Positions 9,303-17,578 of a stretch of 64,000 nt of DNA are shown piece after piece. The number at the start of each line of letters is the position of its first letter. The first letter of the stretch is position 1. The translations under genes were made by a program, and so were the position numbers. The stretch comes from Parathalassolituus penaei (GTDB lineage Bacteria; Pseudomonadota; Gammaproteobacteria; Pseudomonadales; Oceanobacteraceae), in NCBI RefSeq assembly GCF_026626885.1, contig NZ_JAPNOA010000025.1, positions 1 through 64,000 on the forward strand, in the 5' to 3' direction. Under the pieces are notes generated by a model. It was not told the origin of the DNA, searched no databases, and saw only the letters and a list, made by a program, of their open reading frames with translations.

Positions 9303-10985
9303 TCAGGCGCAGCGTGATACCAGCAGGGGAATTTCATCTGCACTCACCGGTCGGGCAAAGAAATAGCCCTGATACTGGTCGCAGCCAAAACCGGCCAGTC
9401 GCTCCAACATATCGGCGTCCTCTACCCCTTCCGCGACCACCTTGAGACCCAGGTTATGAGCCAGCGCAATAATGGAGTTGGCGATGGCGGCATCGTTATG
9501 GTCGGTGACAATGTCCTTGACGAAACTGCGGTCGATTTTCAGGTAATCAATCGGCAAATCCTTGAGGTACGCCAGCGATGAATAACCGGTGCCGAAGTCG
9601 TCGATGGCAACACTGATGCCCATCCGTCGCAGTTCGGTCAGCATCGACGCGCCCTGCTCAAGGTTGTACATCAGGGTACTTTCGGTGATTTCGAGGGTCA
9701 GATTGGCAGGCGGCAGCCCGGTTTCGGAAATGATGTCGCGAATGCGCTGGCCAAGGTCACGCTGGCGGAACTGACGGGGCGAAAGGTTCACCGAGATCTT
9801 GCTGTTCGGGCTGACCTCGCCACTATCCAGCCATTGCCGATACTGACGACAGGCCTGCCGTAATACCCACTCGCCGAAGGGTTCAATCAGCCCGGTATCT
9901 TCCAGCACCGGAATAAACACATTGGGCGCCACCATCCCCAGCACCGGATGTTGCCAGCGCAGCAGCACTTCCACCCCCACAAACTGCTGGCCAACCACCG
10001 AGACCTGCGGCTGATAGGCCAGCCGTAACTCATCACGCTCCATGGCATGGTGCAGCGCGCTTTCCAGGCCGACGCGAATCTTGTCGAGAGGAGCCACCTG
10101 GGCGGTATAAACCTGACAGGCATTCCGGCCGTCCCGTTTGGCCTGATGTAACGCCAGTTCGGTACGGCGCACCATCTGTGCCGGGTCGTAATTGGCCTCG
10201 CAAGACAGATCCACCCCAATACTGACGGTCAGGAAGATTTCATTGCCATCCACCCGAAAGGGTAACTTGAGAGCGTTGGTGAGTTTGGTGGCCACCGCCA
10301 TCACCACGTTAACGGCGCGCACCCCATCGAGAATCACGGCAAAGCTGTTGCCACCCAACCGCGCCACGGTATCGGAACGGCGCAGGTTACCGAGCAAACG
10401 CTGGGCACATTCAATCAGGAGTTTGTCACCCAGCGAGTGGCCATACAGATCATTCACCACCCGGAAGCGGTCGACGTCGATAAACAGCAGTCCTACGTTG
10501 GTGCCATTACGACGGGCCTGCATCAGGCTTTGTTCGAGACGATCCTGGAACAGGCCACGATTGGCGAGCCCGGTTAACGGATCAAAGTGGGTAAGGCGGC
10601 GCAGGGTTTGCTCATACTGCATTCGCGCCACCGCTTCATCACAGTGACGCACCAGCGTGGCGGCATCAGATACCGGACAATAGCCCTGTATCCCCATTGG
10701 AATCAGGCGAATATCACGCTCACTCGGGCGCCTGACCACCACCAGTACCGGTGCCGACGGCAAACGTAAACGCAAGGCCGCCAGCGCATTCAGGGTGCGA
10801 TCATCACAACAATCCACCAGCACGCAGACCACCTCGGCCAGGACGCGCCAGCGTTCCGTAATCTGTTCAGGTGCCAGGATTTCACACCGCAGCTTGATAC
10901 CTTCCGGTAATACCACAGGTGCCGGATCAGGCAGGGTGCAACACAGAAGAGTTGTGCAGTAACTGGCCGGGAGCGTCGATTCCAT
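9303..10985 (-). CDS. Cyclic-di-GMP phosphodiesterase with degenerate GGDEF and EAL domains
   Basis: The product is 560 aa. Residues 1-120 look like a degraded receiver-like domain (VCVLVDCCDD, then APVLVVVRRPS). A GGDEF domain follows from about 130, but its signature is GGNSF at 211-215, so diguanylate cyclase activity is unlikely. The EAL domain has E339-V-L (LLRW), an accepted active variant, and keeps NLTLEITES, IDDFGTGYSSL, LKIDRSFV and VVAEGVE. The likely reaction is hydrolysis of cyclic di-GMP, with the dead GGDEF possibly serving as a GTP sensor. There is no membrane segment, so it is cytoplasmic. It stands between folA and the structured element, probably a later arrival in the thyA-folA neighbourhood. 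Confidence 0.88.
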   Translation of the reverse strand: MESTLPASYCTTLLCCTLPDPAPVVLPEGIKLRCEILAPEQITERWRVLAEVVCVLVDCCDDRTLNALAALRLRLPSAPVLVVVRRPSERDIRLIPMGIQGYCPVSDAATLVRHCDEAVARMQYEQTLRRLTHFDPLTGLANRGLFQDRLEQSLMQARRNGTNVGLLFIDVDRFRVVNDLYGHSLGDKLLIECAQRLLGNLRRSDTVARLGGNSFAVILDGVRAVNVVMAVATKLTNALKLPFRVDGNEIFLTVSIGVDLSCEANYDPAQMVRRTELALHQAKRDGRNACQVYTAQVAPLDKIRVGLESALHHAMERDELRLAYQPQVSVVGQQFVGVEVLLRWQHPVLGMVAPNVFIPVLEDTGLIEPFGEWVLRQACRQYRQWLDSGEVSPNSKISVNLSPRQFRQRDLGQRIRDIISETGLPPANLTLEITESTLMYNLEQGASMLTELRRMGISVAIDDFGTGYSSLAYLKDLPIDYLKIDRSFVKDIVTDHNDAAIANSIIALAHNLGLKVVAEGVEDADMLERLAGFGCDQYQGYFFARPVSADEIPLLVSRCA

Positions 10986-11104
10986 AACTCAGCTTCGTCT
11001 GGACATGAACACTGAGTATAGACAGTTCAGAAAAAATGCAGCCCCACGACGTAATGCTGATCAATTAAGGACTTTTAAACAGCCTGATCATTGATTTCCA
11101 AATG

Positions 11105-11440
11105 TGCCCAGCGCAGCTGGCTGCCCAATGCCCATCTGGGCGAGCCGGGATTCACCGCAACGGCCGACCCGGCCGGGGTATGGATGCCCCGCCAGGCCAG
11201 TTGGCACAGGGATGTGCCATCTGGCCGGGGTCGAAAAGCCGTTGTCGGTGAAAACCGGAAGCACGAGCCCAGTCGGGCTAAGCAGGGGGAGGCCCGCCCG
11301 GCCGGGGGACAAGGTCCCCCATGAGGGCATACGGTAGAGCCAATTAACAAGCCGAGCAGATCGTGACCAACCGATGCGGTAACGGCGTTTGAGGCCGACG
11401 GGTGCTTAACTGATCGGCACTAGCCCCACGAAGGGGCTGA
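11105..11440 (+). ncRNA. Candidate large structured RNA (omega-RNA/HEARO-like?), no coding potential
   Basis: This GC-rich stretch between the EAL gene and thyA is packed with perfect hairpins: GCCC/GGGC at 11130-11141; CGGCCG/CGGCCG at 11161-11175; a compound stem 11195-11226 (GGCCAG, T-T mismatch, TGGCACA, GGGA loop, and complements), extended by CCCC 11187-90 with GGGG 11227-30; CGGT-GAAA-ACCG at 11246-57; AGCCC-AGTC-GGGCT at 11266-79; GGGGGAC-AAG-GTCCCCC at 11304-20; AGCCCC-ACGAA-GGGGCT at 11422-38. Two loops, GGGA and GAAA, are GNRA tetraloops only when read on the plus strand, so the RNA is probably plus-strand, opposite to both flanking genes. The overlapping short ORFs look spurious. 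A stand-alone IscB-type omega-RNA (HEARO) is my best guess; a group II intron fragment or other ribozyme relic is possible. No nuclease gene is adjacent. Confidence 0.5.
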
Positions 11441-11468
11441 TTCTGACAAGGCACTCACAAAGGGCAAA

Positions 11469-12263
11469 TCAGATCGCCACAGGGGCCTTGATGTGCGGGT
11501 GGCTCTGATAACCTTCGATCTCGAAATCTTCAAAGCGATAGTCGAACAGGCTGGCCGGTTTGCGCAGGATTTTCAGGGTTGGCAGCGCCATTGGCTCGCG
11601 GCTCAATTGCAGCTCGGTCTGCTCCATATGGTTGGCGTACAGGTGTACGTCACCACCGGTCCAGACAAAATCCCCCACTTCCAGATCACACTGCTGTGCC
11701 ACCATATGCACCAGCAAGGCATAGCTGGCGATGTTAAACGGCACACCGAGGAAAATATCGGCGCTGCGCTGGTACAGCTGGCACGACAGCTTGCCGTCGG
11801 CAACATAGAACTGGAAAAACGCATGGCATGGCGGCAGCGCCATATTGCTGATTTCACCCACGTTCCAGGCGCTGACGATCAGACGACGGGAATCCGGATT
11901 ATTGCGAATCTGCTCGATGACCTGGGTGATCTGGTCGATATGACGGCCATCAGCGGTTGGCCATGAACGCCACTGGGAGCCATACACCGGCCCCAGATTG
12001 CCATTGTCATCGGCCCATTCGTCCCAGATGGTGACTCCGTTTTCCTTCAGATAACGGATGTTGGTATCACCACTGAGGAACCACAGCAGTTCGTGAATAA
12101 TGGAACGCAGGTGCAGTTTCTTGGTGGTGACCAGCGGGAAACCGGCACTGAGGTCGAAGCGCATCTGGTATCCGAAACAGCTGTACGTGCCAGTGCCGGT
12201 ACGATCTTCCTTGAAGACGCCGTTATCGCGCACGTGTCGCATCAGGTCCAGATACTGCTTCAT
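11469..12263 (-). CDS. thyA: Thymidylate synthase
   Basis: The 264-aa product has the usual length of bacterial ThyA. It methylates dUMP to dTMP using methylene-tetrahydrofolate, giving dihydrofolate that FolA recycles. The catalytic Cys146 lies in [21 protein letters not shown] near the N-terminus, the WFLSGDTNI segment, [12 protein letters not shown] and the [18 protein letters not shown] block are all present. The start follows a plausible AGGTTGTT site. It lies 33 bp downstream of lgt, as in the E. coli lgt-thyA operon. The stop codon is only about 30 bp from the structured element. Confidence 0.97.
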   Translation of the reverse strand: MKQYLDLMRHVRDNGVFKEDRTGTGTYSCFGYQMRFDLSAGFPLVTTKKLHLRSIIHELLWFLSGDTNIRYLKENGVTIWDEWADDNGNLGPVYGSQWRSWPTADGRHIDQITQVIEQIRNNPDSRRLIVSAWNVGEISNMALPPCHAFFQFYVADGKLSCQLYQRSADIFLGVPFNIASYALLVHMVAQQCDLEVGDFVWTGGDVHLYANHMEQTELQLSREPMALPTLKILRKPASLFDYRFEDFEIEGYQSHPHIKAPVAI

Positions 12264-12296
12264 AACAACCTCGGTTCAATCAAAACACGCATTTAA

Positions 12297-13100
12297 TCAC
12301 GCTTGCGCTTTTGGCGCACGACGATAGGCCCACACCAACAGCGCCAGACCTGCCACAATCATCGGGAAACTCAGCTCCTGACCACGGGTCATCCAGCCGA
12401 ACATTTCCAGACCAATCTGGGCATCCGGTTCACGGAAGAACTCGGCAAAGCTGCGGAATACGCCATAGCCCAGCAGGAACAGGGCACTAACCGCCATACG
12501 CGGGCGAGAGCGGCTGGAGAAACTCCAGACCAGTATAAACAGCAGCAGACCTTCCATACCGGCCTGATACAACTGCGACGGGTGACGCGGCAGATCATCC
12601 GCACGCGGGAAAATCATCGCCCACGGCACAATCGACGGATCGGCCACCCGGCCCCAGAGTTCACCACCAATAAAGTTACCGAAACGGCCAAACATCAGGC
12701 CAATCGGCACCAGCGGCGCCACAAAGTCGGCCACATCAAAATAGTGTTTGCGATGACGCCATGAGAACCAGGCAATCGCCGCCATCACCCCCAGCAAGCC
12801 ACCGTGGAACGACATGCCGCCTTCCCATACCCGGAACAGCCAGATCGGGTCCTTGAGGAACTGGTTAAAGTTGTAAAACAGCACGTAACCAAAACGGCCA
12901 CCAATAATGACCCCCATGGCGCCGTAGAACACCAGATCAGACACCTGCTCCTCGGTCCAGCCGGAGTTGGGGCGACGAGCACGAAAACTGGCAAGGGCAT
13001 ACGCCGTACCAAACGCCGCCAGGTACATCAGACCGTACCAGTGAATCTGCAAAGGCCCGAGACTGATCGCAACCGGGTCAATGTGCGGGTAAGTCAACAT
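12297..13100 (-). CDS. lgt: Prolipoprotein diacylglyceryl transferase
   Basis: Lgt transfers diacylglycerol from phosphatidylglycerol to the lipobox cysteine of prolipoproteins at the inner membrane. The 267-aa product has several hydrophobic helices and the family marks SFHGGLLG and [17 protein letters not shown] 13100 is chosen over the upstream GTG because a GAGAGGA site is spaced correctly. The window holds likely substrates, such as the imelysin-like, DUF4382 and binding-protein lipoproteins. It is probably co-transcribed with thyA. Confidence 0.95.
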   Translation of the reverse strand: MLTYPHIDPVAISLGPLQIHWYGLMYLAAFGTAYALASFRARRPNSGWTEEQVSDLVFYGAMGVIIGGRFGYVLFYNFNQFLKDPIWLFRVWEGGMSFHGGLLGVMAAIAWFSWRHRKHYFDVADFVAPLVPIGLMFGRFGNFIGGELWGRVADPSIVPWAMIFPRADDLPRHPSQLYQAGMEGLLLFILVWSFSSRSRPRMAVSALFLLGYGVFRSFAEFFREPDAQIGLEMFGWMTRGQELSFPMIVAGLALLVWAYRRAPKAQA

Positions 13101-13120
13101 AAACACATCCTCTCGTTATT

Positions 13121-13150
13121 CCGGACGGTACAACCGCAGACACCGTCCGG
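13121..13150 (-). terminator. Stem-loop between TSUP gene and lgt
   Basis: CCGGACGGT (13121-13129) pairs perfectly with ACCGTCCGG (13142-13150) around a 12-base loop. There is no clear T-run on the minus strand, so this is either a weak terminator after the TSUP gene or an mRNA processing/stability hairpin upstream of lgt. Confidence 0.4.
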
Positions 13151-13195
13151 CGGCAGCCCGGATTGTACCGGGATGCCATAACCTGTTGCTGACGA

Positions 13196-13984
13196 TTACA
13201 ACAACAGGAATTTGATACCCACGGCCGCCAGCAAGGCAGCGAAGGCTTTTTTGAGCATTTTCTGATCAAGTTTGTGAGCCAGACTGGCCCCAACACGGGC
13301 AAACGGCACACTCGCAATACCAATACCAATCACCGCAGGCCAGTAGATAAAGCCCGTGCTCCATTCCGGCAGCAGCGGGTTACCCCAACCGGTGATGATG
13401 TTACTGATACTGCCGGTAAAGGCGATGGGGAAACCACAGGCTGCCGAAGTCGCCACCGCCCGGCGCATGTCTTCGCCGCGCCAGGTCAGATACGGCACCG
13501 TAAACGTACCACCACCAATACCAAACCAGGATGACGCAAAACCGATCACCCCACCGGCAAATACATCCTTGCCGGGTTTTACTGGCAGATCACCACGCGC
13601 CGGTTGCAGACCAAAAAACATCTGCACCGCCACCAGCATGGCAAACACACCAATAATCTTCTGCAGCACAGGGCCCGGAATATCCGCCACCACCACACTG
13701 CCCGCGGCGGTGCCAAGCACAATACCGGCCGCCATCAGCATCACCAGACGCCAGTCCACCGCACCTTTCTGATGGTGGGTACGAATGGAGCTGACCGAGG
13801 TAAATACAATGGTGGTCAGCGAGGTTGCCACCGCCATATGCGTCAACACTTCCGGGCTGACGCCCTGAGCGGCCAACGCAAAAATCACCACCGGAACAAT
13901 GACCGTGCCGCCGCCAATACCAAATAATCCTGCCAGCGTCCCCGCTGCCGCCCCTACCGCCAGATACAGCAATAATGAGGTCAT
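13196..13984 (-). CDS. TSUP (TauE/SafE) family membrane permease
   Basis: The 262-aa protein is almost entirely hydrophobic, with about eight predicted membrane segments. It carries the TSUP pattern in both halves: GTLAGLFGIGGGTVIVPV near the N-terminus and GFASSWFGIGGGTFTVPYL in the middle, the inverted duplicated signature of this family. TSUP proteins export or import sulfur-containing or small organic anions such as sulfite, sulfoacetate or taurine breakdown products; the substrate here cannot be told. ATG 13984 is chosen because the hydrophobic N-terminus begins there and GGGACGGGGAT precedes it. It diverges from the NRDE gene. Confidence 0.88.
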   Translation of the reverse strand: MTSLLLYLAVGAAAGTLAGLFGIGGGTVIVPVVIFALAAQGVSPEVLTHMAVATSLTTIVFTSVSSIRTHHQKGAVDWRLVMLMAAGIVLGTAAGSVVVADIPGPVLQKIIGVFAMLVAVQMFFGLQPARGDLPVKPGKDVFAGGVIGFASSWFGIGGGTFTVPYLTWRGEDMRRAVATSAACGFPIAFTGSISNIITGWGNPLLPEWSTGFIYWPAVIGIGIASVPFARVGASLAHKLDQKMLKKAFAALLAAVGIKFLLL

Positions 13985-14138
13985 ATCCCCGTCCCGTTTA
14001 CGAAAAGCGGCCATTATGTACCGGGCATCGATTCTCGACCATTGGCAATGGCCGCAGGCGTGACCGGAACAGAGTATTCCGCCACAGCCAGCAGCACCGG
14101 AACCGGGTAAGCTGGCAGTTATCTGTCGGAGAACTCCC

Positions 14139-14927
14139 ATGTGTCTGATTGTGTTCCAGTGGCAACCCCAACAACCGCAATGGCTGACCCTGGCCGCCAA
14201 CCGCGACGAATTTTTCCAGCGTCCTACGGCCGTGTTACAACCGTGGGACAGTCACCCGCACATGATTGCCGGACGCGATCTCGAAGCCGGTGGCAGCTGG
14301 ATGGGGATGGCCGCCGGATTACGCTTTGCCGCGGTTACCAATATTCGCCGCGGCCAGCCGGAAACTGCCCCACGCTCGCGAGGTAAACTGGTTGCCGCCT
14401 TTCTGCAAGGTCAGGACAGCCCTGCCACCTATATCGGACAACTGCAGCAACGCGCCCATGAATACGGGCGTTTTAACCTGATCTGTGGCGACCGGCAGCA
14501 ACTCTGGTATCTGCGCAACTTTCCCGATATCCGGGTCGAACAACTGCCTGCCGGGCTATACAGCCTCAGCAACGCTGAGCTCAACAGCCCCTGGCCCAAA
14601 GCGGAACTGGCGCGCCAGCAACTACAGACCTGGCTGCAGGAAAACCGGACCAACAAGCTGTCACCCGCCGAGTCTGGCTGGCAACTGGCGCAGCTGCTTG
14701 ATCACCAGCAACCATGGCCGGATGATCAGCTGCCCGATACCGGAGTGCCGCTGGAATGGGAGCGCTGGTTATCGGCGCAGTTTATCCGGGCGCCGGGTTA
14801 CGGCACCCGCAGCGGAAGCAGCCTGCTCGGCATCCACCAGCAACTCGGTATCACCGAACTGGCCTTTGACGAACAGGCCGACATTCACAGTCGCCAACAA
14901 TACTGGCAGCCCTCAACACCCGGATAA
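14139..14927 (+). CDS. NRDE-family protein (TANGO2-like)
   Basis: The 262-aa product starts MCLIVFQW and carries the name-giving AANRDEFF motif at about residues 20-27, followed by [13 protein letters not shown] and FAAVTNIR. The second residue Cys is the expected N-terminal nucleophile of this Ntn-hydrolase-like superfamily. Eukaryotic TANGO2 relatives have been linked to haem and lipid homeostasis, but the bacterial substrate is not established. The start is fixed by the family's MCxIxF beginning and a CGGAGAA site. It has 154 bp of shared upstream region with the divergent TSUP gene. Confidence 0.85.
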   Translation: MCLIVFQWQPQQPQWLTLAANRDEFFQRPTAVLQPWDSHPHMIAGRDLEAGGSWMGMAAGLRFAAVTNIRRGQPETAPRSRGKLVAAFLQGQDSPATYIGQLQQRAHEYGRFNLICGDRQQLWYLRNFPDIRVEQLPAGLYSLSNAELNSPWPKAELARQQLQTWLQENRTNKLSPAESGWQLAQLLDHQQPWPDDQLPDTGVPLEWERWLSAQFIRAPGYGTRSGSSLLGIHQQLGITELAFDEQADIHSRQQYWQPSTPG

Positions 14928-14984
14928 CACCGTTTATCTGAACTTTGCAGTCACCGGACGTCAGAAAGGGTCCATACTCAGACT

Positions 14985-16823
14985 ATGAATACTGCCAACG
15001 TGTTGTTACATGACCGGCGTATTACCGTGCGCCGAGCTCTCTCACCCGGCTTCCGGCTTCCACTGCTGGCCGCTCTGCTGTGGCTGAACAGTGCCAGCAG
15101 CCTGGCAGCCAGTGGCATGCCTGCTGCGATTGCAGACGAAGCACCCCTGCCTGTGGTCAGCACACTGGTCGCCAACCCGGAGGTTGCCGAGCAACCGGCG
15201 ACCAACGCGGTCAGTCAGCTGATCCAGCGCTGGATGACCATCGACCAGACACCTGATCCCGCTAACGAGCTGTACCGCATTTACAGCACCAGCCAGTTCC
15301 AGCCGTTATGGCTCGATAACACCACACTGGGTGTTGATGGCCAGCGACTGCTGACGGCTCTCGACGAAACCGCCGCCGATGGTTGGCTAAACTACCCGTT
15401 CGAGCTGGAGCGAATTCACACCCTTCAGAAGCAACTGGCAGAACCACCGATGGAGTCCGGAGCTCAGCCCTCAGGTCTGGCCGCAGACGCAACCCAACAT
15501 GCCGCCGAACTGGAGCTGTACCTCACCCGTGCGGCACTGGCTTACGCCCGTATGGTCGACCAGTACCAGTTATTGCCCGATATTCAGGAAACCGATCAGG
15601 GTGAAGCGGTACGCGCTGCCCTGCAGCGCCGTTCACCACCACGCGACAGCCTCGTTGCCCTGCTGGATGCCATTCGTTACGGCCAGCTGAGTGCCTGGCT
15701 ACAGGAACTGACGCCAGAAACCCCGGCTTATCAGGCCCTGCGCGGCCAGTGGCAACATTACCGGCAGCTTGCCGAACGGGGCGACTGGACACCCATTCCT
15801 ACCGACTGGAGCGCCGAACCTGGCAGCCAGCATCCGTTATTACCATTGGTACGTCAGCGTCTGCTCGATTACGGCGACCTCAGTGCCGACGACAATGCCA
15901 GCAGCGTCGACCCAACCCTGCTGGACGCCACGCTGGAAGCCGCCCTGCACCACTACCAGCAGCGCTACAAACTCAGCAGCACCGGTGGGGTTGGCCCTCG
16001 TACCCTGCAATACCTGAACGAGCCACCGGCCTATCTGGCCCGCAAGATTGCCTTCAACATGAAACGCCAGCGTTTTATGCCAGCCGTACCGGACGACCGT
16101 TTCATTCTGGTCAACGCCGCCGACTTTCGCCTGCAGCTGTTTGAATACGGCCTCGAAACCCTCAGCATGAAAGTGATTGTGGGCAAACCGGCACGCCGCA
16201 CCCCGGTGATGACCCAGGCCCTGACCCAGCTCGAACTGGCACCGACCTGGACCGTCCCCGACCGGATCGCCCGTGAATATCTGCTGCCCAAATTCCGCAA
16301 GGACCCAACCCAGATCCAGCGCAACCAGTACCAGATCAGTGATCGTTACGACCCCGCTCTGGTGGTTGATCCAGCCACCATCGACTGGAACAGCGTCAAG
16401 AGCAAACCTTTCCCGTATCGCATCGTGCAGGCACCGGGCCGTATGAACGCACTCGGACAGGTGAAGTTCCTGTTCCCCAACACCCAGTCGATTTACCTGC
16501 ACGATACCTCGCAGCCAGAGCTGTTCCGCAAAGACATGCGCGCCCTCAGTTTTGGCTGTATTCGTCTGGAAAAGCCGCTGGCCCTGACCGAACACCTGTT
16601 AGCAGGCACCCGTAACTGGGATATGGAGCGGGTGCAGAGCACCATCGCTGATCATCGCAAGACCCGGCTGAATCTGGCGGAACCCGTACCCCTGTACCTG
16701 ATGTACTGGACTGCCTGGGTAGATGAAAAAGGCCAGCTGCAGCTGCGCGACGATATTTACCGCCGCGACCAGAACGCTGGTATTCGTGTACCTACGGGTT
16801 CAGAGCTGCACGCGGCGCTCTGA
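14985..16823 (+). CDS. ldtD: L,D-transpeptidase, LdtD/YcbB type
   Basis: The 612-aa periplasmic enzyme forms 3-3 (mDAP-mDAP) cross-links in peptidoglycan. A signal-anchor-like segment is at about residues 23-45 (FRLPLLAALLWLNSASSLAAS). A peptidoglycan-binding-like helix bundle is near residues 305-350 (LEAALHHYQQRYKL, GGVGPRTLQYLN). The YkuD catalytic core follows, with IYLHDTSQPELF and SFGCIRLEKP; the nucleophile is Cys525. Length and order match E. coli LdtD. It is followed by a MepK-like endopeptidase gene, a pairing also seen in E. coli (ycbB-ycbK), which fits opposite roles on 3-3 cross-links. Confidence 0.93.
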   Translation: MNTANVLLHDRRITVRRALSPGFRLPLLAALLWLNSASSLAASGMPAAIADEAPLPVVSTLVANPEVAEQPATNAVSQLIQRWMTIDQTPDPANELYRIYSTSQFQPLWLDNTTLGVDGQRLLTALDETAADGWLNYPFELERIHTLQKQLAEPPMESGAQPSGLAADATQHAAELELYLTRAALAYARMVDQYQLLPDIQETDQGEAVRAALQRRSPPRDSLVALLDAIRYGQLSAWLQELTPETPAYQALRGQWQHYRQLAERGDWTPIPTDWSAEPGSQHPLLPLVRQRLLDYGDLSADDNASSVDPTLLDATLEAALHHYQQRYKLSSTGGVGPRTLQYLNEPPAYLARKIAFNMKRQRFMPAVPDDRFILVNAADFRLQLFEYGLETLSMKVIVGKPARRTPVMTQALTQLELAPTWTVPDRIAREYLLPKFRKDPTQIQRNQYQISDRYDPALVVDPATIDWNSVKSKPFPYRIVQAPGRMNALGQVKFLFPNTQSIYLHDTSQPELFRKDMRALSFGCIRLEKPLALTEHLLAGTRNWDMERVQSTIADHRKTRLNLAEPVPLYLMYWTAWVDEKGQLQLRDDIYRRDQNAGIRVPTGSELHAAL

Positions 16824-16988
16824 GCCTGTAAAAAATTTACAGAATTCCCGACGTCCAACCTGACTGTTGTGACGTCAATGTCGGCCAATCTGAACCGGAA
16901 CGCACTTGTTGCTGTCTTTCTGGGGCATACTCCTGCGAGCGCGGGGGAAACCTTGTAACAAAATGACAGAGAACAGACCGGATTCAGA

Positions 16989-17522
16989 ATGCAACGACGG
17001 GATTTTCTGCACCGCGGGGTGCAATGGGGAATGGCGCTGGCACTGGCGGCCAACAGTCCGCTCAGTGTCGCAGCGCGACGGGACACCACACTGACATTGA
17101 TGAACACCCACACGGGAGAACAGGTAAAAGCCACCATTCTGAGCAACGGTCAGTTACAGGCCAGCGAGTTGGCCGCCCTTAACCGGGTGATGCGCGATCA
17201 CCGCAACAACCAGCAAATGGCCATTGACCCGGACCTGTACCAACAAATGGCTGCCCTGCAGCAACTGTTTGGCAAATCAGCACCGATGGAAATCATCTCC
17301 GGTTATCGCTCACCGGAAAGTAACGCCATACTGCGCGCCACCACCTCAGGGGTTGCCCAGAAAAGTCTGCACATGGAAGGCAAAGCCGTGGATATCCGGA
17401 TTCCGGGCGTATCAACCCGCCAGCTGCAACAGGCCGCTCTGGCCATGCACAAGGGTGGTGTTGGTTATTATCCGGACAGTGGTTTTGTACACATAGACAC
17501 CGGCAAGGTGCGTCACTGGTAA
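16989..17522 (+). CDS. mepK: MepK/YcbK-like peptidoglycan endopeptidase (DUF882, M15 fold)
   Basis: The 177-aa product has a twin-arginine-like leader (RRDFLH, then WGMALALAANSPLSVAA), implying Tat or Sec export. The zinc-site residues expected for this family are visible: His128 and Asp135 in SLHMEGKAVDI and His168 in FVHIDTG, plus SGYRSPESN upstream. In E. coli MepK cleaves mDAP-mDAP cross-links made by L,D-transpeptidases, so its position 165 bp after an LdtD gene is functionally coherent. The role is by homology only. Confidence 0.9.
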   Translation: MQRRDFLHRGVQWGMALALAANSPLSVAARRDTTLTLMNTHTGEQVKATILSNGQLQASELAALNRVMRDHRNNQQMAIDPDLYQQMAALQQLFGKSAPMEIISGYRSPESNAILRATTSGVAQKSLHMEGKAVDIRIPGVSTRQLQQAALAMHKGGVGYYPDSGFVHIDTGKVRHW

Positions 17523-17578
17523 ACCACTGACGCCCGTGCGGTAAACAACAGGCAGGAATGAATCCGGCTGACGGGGTA

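Noticed and set aside
11075-11350. 91-codon minus-strand frame inside the structured element
   Set aside because: Cys/Pro/Arg-rich, no clear ribosome site, and the interval is better explained by extensive RNA secondary structure.
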